From positions 1 through 8,496 of the forward strand of contig JAEYTB010000208.1 in NCBI GenBank assembly GCA_023434205.1: a stretch of 8,496 nt of DNA. The letters are read 5' to 3'. Of this stretch, positions 5,343-8,496 are shown one piece after another. Under the pieces are notes generated by a model. That model saw nothing but the letters and a program-made list of their open reading frames with translations. It made no database searches and was not told where the DNA came from. The stretch comes from Planctomycetota bacterium (GTDB lineage Bacteria; Planctomycetota; Phycisphaerae; Phycisphaerales; UBA1924). The first letter of the stretch is position 1; each line of letters opens with the position of its first letter. A program made the position numbers and the translations under genes.

Positions 5343-5603
5343 ATGCCCCCCGAACTCACAACATCCCTCGCCCAGCTCGGCGCCGCGGGCCTGATCGGCT
5401 GGATGTGGCTGACGGAGCGGCGTGCCGCGGCACAGCGCGAGGCCCAGCTCACCCAGGCCCACGACAAGCTGATGCAGGAGCGGCGGGCCCTGGAGCTGGT
5501 GATCGCGGCGATCCACGACAACACCCGCGTCCTGACGACGCTGGAGGTGGGCCAGCGCACGCTGATTGCGGTGCTGTCACAGCGTGCCACACCCACGGTC
5601 TGA
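5343..5603 (+). CDS. Holin-like small membrane protein with coiled coil (86 aa)
   Basis: One N-terminal hydrophobic segment (about 5-23, L-A-Q-L-G-A-A-G-L-I-G-W-M-W-L) is followed at once by a charged helix with heptad character (E-R-R-A-A-A-Q-R-E-A-Q-L-T-Q-A-H-D-K-L, 25-43), and a further helix to the end. A single helix plus coiled coil is the layout of small phage holin-like (BhlA/UviB-type) peptides. ATG 5343 is only 13 nt after the preceding stop and is preceded by a C-run with no Shine-Dalgarno, so translation is probably coupled to the 123-aa gene. No endolysin or spanin gene follows; the next gene is convergent and host-type. It could instead anchor particles or another complex to the membrane. 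Confidence 0.55.
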   Translation: MPPELTTSLAQLGAAGLIGWMWLTERRAAAQREAQLTQAHDKLMQERRALELVIAAIHDNTRVLTTLEVGQRTLIAVLSQRATPTV

Positions 5604-5606
5604 CCC

Positions 5607-5634
5607 GTGCCACGGCCGTGCCCTGACGGTCGTG
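5607..5634. other. Hairpin between the convergent phage-type and secreted-protein genes
   Basis: GTGCCACG (5607-5614) begins three bases after the stop of the holin-like gene. CACGGCC (5611-5617) pairs with GGTCGTG (5628-5634), with one G-T wobble on the plus strand, over a 10-nt loop. An alternative CGTGCT/AGCACG stem (5631-5636, 5641-5646) reaches into the end of the opposite gene. In a 35-nt gap between converging genes this may stop or stabilise transcripts from either side. No T-run is present. Confidence 0.5.
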
Positions 5635-5638
5635 CTCT

Positions 5639-7012
5639 TCAGCACGCCTCCCCCGCCAGCACCCTGAAGAACGCCTCGATATCCGCGTCCGTGCCCGTGT
5701 CGCCGTCGGAGTTGAAGTCCACCGACCCGCACAGCGGGCAGCAGTCCCCCGCCAGGCACGCGAAGAAGGCCGCAATGTCCGCGCTCGTCCCGTCAACCCC
5801 GTCGCCGTCGAAGTCCGCGCCCCAGCAGGGCTCACCACCTGCAACGACACGCGCGACAATGCTCGATCCCAGGTGTACAACCTGCATCGCCCGCCCGCCT
5901 CCCAAGTGGGGAACATGGGCAACGTCGAAGTTACCTTGGATCGTGCCGCCGGAGGTGAGCAGCGCCACTTCATCGCCAACCCGCAGCGCATTCGCCCTGA
6001 ACACTTCGACCGAACACGTGCCCCGAAGCGGCCCGCTGAATGCACTGACGAATGCTCGGGGCAGGAACCATGGTGATCGCTGCGTGTCGATGACGAACTC
6101 CAACAGCGAGGTTGCATCGGGATTCGCGATTAGCCCTGATGGCCCGCTCGAGCCCGGCTCGAATCGGAAGCGGTTCTGCGGCGAGAACTGGGCCGTTCCT
6201 TCCCAGGCAGCGCCTTCGCGAAGAACAACCCCGGCTCCAGGCAGCAAAAACGGATTCCCAGCCGCGATGCTCGTTCCTGCGCCGCAAACAAACGTTCCTG
6301 GATGCACGCGTTGCAGGCCGTCGAGAATACTGGACTCAATCGTGCAATCTCCATACACATGGAGCCCAGCAAACTGCCCGCCGCGGAACCACCCGTTGGT
6401 GATGATGGCTGGACCTTGAATCACCCCTGGCCCTTCCGCCACAGACCCGCGCACATCCGTCAGAGTGCCCGGACCCCACACCGTCCAATAGCCCCAGTAG
6501 TACCCGCCCACAACATCGCCACTCACGTTCAAGTGGCGTGCGACCATCGTCGAGTTGCTGAGCCGGAGGACGCCCGAGGCCGTGAGGTATACCTTCCGCT
6601 GCTGAAACTGATTCTGGTTGTCGATGGTCGCGTTCACCATCTCGAAGGGCGCACCCTCAATGGTCAGTTGCAGGCCCTCCATCGTGCTGGTGCTGTTGAA
6701 CAGGCCGCCCTCAAGCCGGACATGCCCGGAAATCGCGAGACTCTGGAGGCTGAACGTCCCCCCATTCACAAACGTCGCCGGCCCCCCGCTCACCTCCCAC
6801 CGCGAGACCGTGTGCCCTTCCATCCCCGTCACCGTGTAGGGCTGGGTCAGATCAAACCGCGCTGTATCCCCCGCCCCCGGCGGCGTTCCCCGGTCCCAGT
6901 TCGCGCCCACGCTCCACTCCCCGCCCGCCGCGTTGATCCAGCGCACAACCTCGGCTCGCGCACCGCAAGCCGACACCAGCACCAACAGGCACGCCGCCAA
7001 AGCGCTCTTCAT
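5639..7012 (-). CDS. Secreted beta-rich protein with C-terminal GC-type dockerin-like module (457 aa)
   Basis: The N-terminus has a signal peptide (MK, hydrophobic core to about residue 16, then A-R-A before E-V-V). V-S-A-C inside the core could alternatively act as a lipobox. Residues 22-60 carry the W-I-N-A-A-G-G-E-W-S-V-G-A-N-W and P-P-G-A-G-D-T-A motifs typical of planctomycete surface proteins with beta-solenoid or autotransporter-passenger-like repeats. The middle is Gly/Val/Asn/Thr-rich with regular short strands. Residues 396-457 hold six cysteines and two EF-hand-like loops (starting D400 and D432), ending in C as the last residue. Dockerin-like modules are thought to attach proteins to partners, but the partner is unknown here. 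ATG 7012 has GGAAGG seven bases upstream. The middle is less GC-rich than the paralogue. No catalytic motif is seen, so a structural or adhesive surface role is inferred. Confidence 0.8.
   Translation of the reverse strand: MKSALAACLLVLVSACGARAEVVRWINAAGGEWSVGANWDRGTPPGAGDTARFDLTQPYTVTGMEGHTVSRWEVSGGPATFVNGGTFSLQSLAISGHVRLEGGLFNSTSTMEGLQLTIEGAPFEMVNATIDNQNQFQQRKVYLTASGVLRLSNSTMVARHLNVSGDVVGGYYWGYWTVWGPGTLTDVRGSVAEGPGVIQGPAIITNGWFRGGQFAGLHVYGDCTIESSILDGLQRVHPGTFVCGAGTSIAAGNPFLLPGAGVVLREGAAWEGTAQFSPQNRFRFEPGSSGPSGLIANPDATSLLEFVIDTQRSPWFLPRAFVSAFSGPLRGTCSVEVFRANALRVGDEVALLTSGGTIQGNFDVAHVPHLGGGRAMQVVHLGSSIVARVVAGGEPCWGADFDGDGVDGTSADIAAFFACLAGDCCPLCGSVDFNSDGDTGTDADIEAFFRVLAGEAC
5674..5771. repeat. 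98-bp near-identical dockerin-module repeat, copy 1
   Basis: Matches 7114-7211 at 97 of 98 bases in the same orientation, exactly 1440 bp away. The only difference is at 5696 (C versus A). The last 75 bases (5697-5771) are identical. The block encodes most of the cysteine cluster and the second calcium-type loop. Confidence 0.95.
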
Positions 7013-7013
7013 G

Positions 7014-7031
7014 GGCCACCCTTCCGTGGCC
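7014..7031 (-). promoter_or_regulatory. Ribosome binding site presented in a hairpin loop
   Basis: On the minus strand GGCCAC and GTGGCC form a 6-bp perfect stem whose 6-nt loop is exactly GGAAGG, the Shine-Dalgarno sequence of the 457-aa gene. One base then separates the stem from the ATG at 7012-7010. The stem could expose or restrict the site, and a role in translation control is inferred. Confidence 0.5.
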
Positions 7032-7052
7032 TCAGTATGCAGCGTCAGGGCG

Positions 7053-7071
7053 GGATTACCAAGGGCAATCC
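7053..7071 (-). other. Short hairpin between the two secreted-protein genes
   Basis: On the minus strand GGATTGCC pairs with GGTAATCC (8 bp, one G-T wobble) over a CTT loop, eight bases after the stop of the upstream gene. No T-run follows, so full termination is doubtful and the two genes may be cotranscribed across the 66-nt gap. Confidence 0.4.
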
Positions 7072-7078
7072 GTCACCT

Positions 7079-8476
7079 TCAGCACGGCCCGCCCGAGAGC
7101 ACGCGGAAGAAGCCCTCGATATCCGCGTCCGTGCCAGTGTCGCCGTCGGAGTTGAAGTCCACCGACCCGCACAGCGGGCAGCAGTCCCCCGCCAGGCACG
7201 CGAAGAAGGCCTCGATGTCGCCGTCGGTGCCGGCCACCCCGTCCCCGTCGAAGTCCGGGCCCCAGCAGGGGTTCCCGCCCACCACCACCGCGATGCGCAC
7301 GCCCGGGGGAACGACCTCCACCCCCATCGCACGCCCGCCGTTCAGCTCCGCCACCTCCACCGTTGCGAACTCGCCCACCACCGAAGCGCCCACGCTGTCG
7401 AACAAGTCCGTGGCATCCCCCACGCGGAGCGCGTTGGGGTTCAGCACCTCGACGCGCAGCGTCCCGCCCAGCGTTGTGGCCCAGGGCGTCAGCAGAAGCG
7501 GCTCGAACGCGGGGCTCGCCGCGCCGTCGATCACCACCTCCAGCCGCACGCCGGGCTCGCCGTAGTACTCCAGCGCCTCGGGCCCCGCAGCGCCCGCCCC
7601 CACCCGCAGAGCCCCGCTCCCGGTCATGTAGAGCGACCCCGTGCAGCCCGAACCGCTCAGCAGCTCAAGCCGGCCGGCCTCCACCACGCCCAAGGACGGC
7701 GATGCGCCGCTCACCGTCGCGCCCTCAACGGTGGTCGTGCCCGCCTCGATGCGCGACACGTTGCGCAGGAGCGCGCCCGATTCCGCGTCCACATCGCCGG
7801 CGATCGTGAGCACGCCCGTGAAGGGGTTCAGCACCATGCCGTCGCGCAGCCGGGCCGGGCCGGTCACGCGCGTGATCTCGCTGCCCCCGGCCCAGCCGCC
7901 GCTGATATCGCACGCCTGGAGCACGACGATCTCGCCGCCGAACCCGCTGTTGACCAGCGTCAGGCCGCCGCTCAGGCGGACTGTCCGGGTGGTGATCGAA
8001 GCGTTGGACATCTGCACGGAGCCGCCGAGCACGGTGAGCGAGCTGCGCCCGCCGCGGGAGCCCTTGTCGCTGATCGTCGCGTTGTGCATCTGGAAGGGCG
8101 CGCCGGTGATGGTGACGTCGCCCCAGCCCATGATGACGGCGCCGTTGCGGAGCGTGACGGCCCCGCCGATGGAGAGGCCGCTGCCGTCGAAGAACTCGCC
8201 CAGGCGGACGTCGTGCCCGCCCATGTTGAGCGTGACGTTCCCGCCGGAAAGGATCATGCCGTGGAGCTGCAGCTCCTGCGCGACGGTCACGGTGTACGAG
8301 GCGTCCAGCGCGAGGCGTGCGACATCGCCCGGGCCGGGGACCTCTCCGGTGCTCCAGTTCGCCGCGACTTCAAACTCGCCCCCGTCGGGGTTGATCCAGT
8401 CCACCGTCTCGGCATGGGCCCTCGCCCCCGCGAGCAGGAGAACGCCAAGCAGCAGCCACCGCGCCCACATCAGCAT
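7079..8476 (-). CDS. Secreted beta-rich protein with C-terminal GC-type dockerin-like module, paralogue (465 aa)
   Basis: This is a paralogue of the adjacent 457-aa gene in the same order of parts. The signal peptide (W-L-L-L-G-V-L-L-L-A-G core, cleavage after A-H-A) is followed by W-I-N-P-D-G-G-E-F-E-V-A-A-N-W and P-G-P-G-D-V-A. A long Gly/Val/Thr-rich region comes next, with repeated strands such as L-S-I-G-G-A-V-T-L-R-N-G-A-V, consistent with a beta-solenoid. An N-A-L-R-V-G-D segment is shared with its neighbour. The last 62 residues (404-465) are the Cys-rich double-loop module, ending G-G-P-C. ATG 8476 is preceded by GGAAGG (complement of 8486-8491) nine bases upstream; an ATG two codons later is possible. 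It lies upstream of the 457-aa gene on the same strand and probably in one operon; its promoter is beyond the window. No enzyme motif is visible. Confidence 0.82.
   Translation of the reverse strand: MLMWARWLLLGVLLLAGARAHAETVDWINPDGGEFEVAANWSTGEVPGPGDVARLALDASYTVTVAQELQLHGMILSGGNVTLNMGGHDVRLGEFFDGSGLSIGGAVTLRNGAVIMGWGDVTITGAPFQMHNATISDKGSRGGRSSLTVLGGSVQMSNASITTRTVRLSGGLTLVNSGFGGEIVVLQACDISGGWAGGSEITRVTGPARLRDGMVLNPFTGVLTIAGDVDAESGALLRNVSRIEAGTTTVEGATVSGASPSLGVVEAGRLELLSGSGCTGSLYMTGSGALRVGAGAAGPEALEYYGEPGVRLEVVIDGAASPAFEPLLLTPWATTLGGTLRVEVLNPNALRVGDATDLFDSVGASVVGEFATVEVAELNGGRAMGVEVVPPGVRIAVVVGGNPCWGPDFDGDGVAGTDGDIEAFFACLAGDCCPLCGSVDFNSDGDTGTDADIEGFFRVLSGGPC
7114..7211. repeat. 98-bp near-identical dockerin-module repeat, copy 2
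   Basis: Partner of 5674-5771 (97/98 identical). Flanking sequence on both sides is clearly more diverged, so the identity stops at the block edges rather than at the gene edges. Confidence 0.95.
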
Positions 8477-8496
8477 TGGTGCATCCCTTCCGAAGA

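Noticed and set aside
5607..6419. 270-codon plus-strand frame opposite the 457-aa secreted protein, and similar plus-strand frames at 6933-7809
   Set aside because: They are antisense to genes with clear signal peptides and dockerin-like ends. Their Ser/Pro/Thr/Ala-rich products have no domain, and the repeated peptide merely reflects the 98-bp DNA repeat.

Overview
The window looks like a chromosomal segment of a GC-rich planctomycete, most likely class Phycisphaerae. The strongest pointer is the pair of secreted proteins at the right end. Both finish in a cysteine-rich, duplicated EF-hand-loop module of the kind known as the GC-type dockerin, which I associate with that class. The truncated Cys-rich YHS/TRASH-like protein at the left edge also fits. 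The taxonomic call is inference from protein family, not from a marker gene.

Layout: (1) positions 1-152, the tail of a host gene for a small Cys-rich metal-binding-type protein, closed by a good rho-independent terminator (181-210). (2) Positions 211-403, a non-coding leader with a 27-nt imperfect inverted repeat and a 12-bp perfect palindrome. (3) Positions 404-5603, seven intact plus-strand genes of phage type, in order: portal, small coiled-coil scaffold-like protein, SU10/DUF5309-type major capsid protein, neck/connector-like protein, two small beta-rich virion-like proteins, and a one-helix holin-like membrane protein. (4) Positions 5639-8476, two tandem minus-strand genes, convergent with the phage block, encoding secreted beta-rich paralogues with the dockerin-like C-terminus.

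The phage block makes sense as a head-building set: scaffold and capsid protein assemble around the portal, and the 214-aa protein probably closes the portal vertex. No terminase, maturation protease, tape measure, tail fibre, endolysin, integrase or repressor lies in the window, and host-type genes abut both sides. It could be a domesticated capsid cassette (gene-transfer-agent-like or another particle), or the surviving part of a decayed or scattered prophage. The sequence alone does not decide, but all seven frames are open, and six of the seven starts have a plausible (sometimes weak) ribosome binding site.

The gaps inside the block are larger than is usual for phage and carry repeated DNA: 8-bp-periodic arrays (consensus TGTCGCAC) directly before four of the genes, and hairpins that begin with the same octamer GTGCCACG 1-4 nt after three stop codons. 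The two dockerin-type genes share a 98-bp block with a single mismatch inside otherwise diverged sequence, which suggests gene conversion or module swapping.
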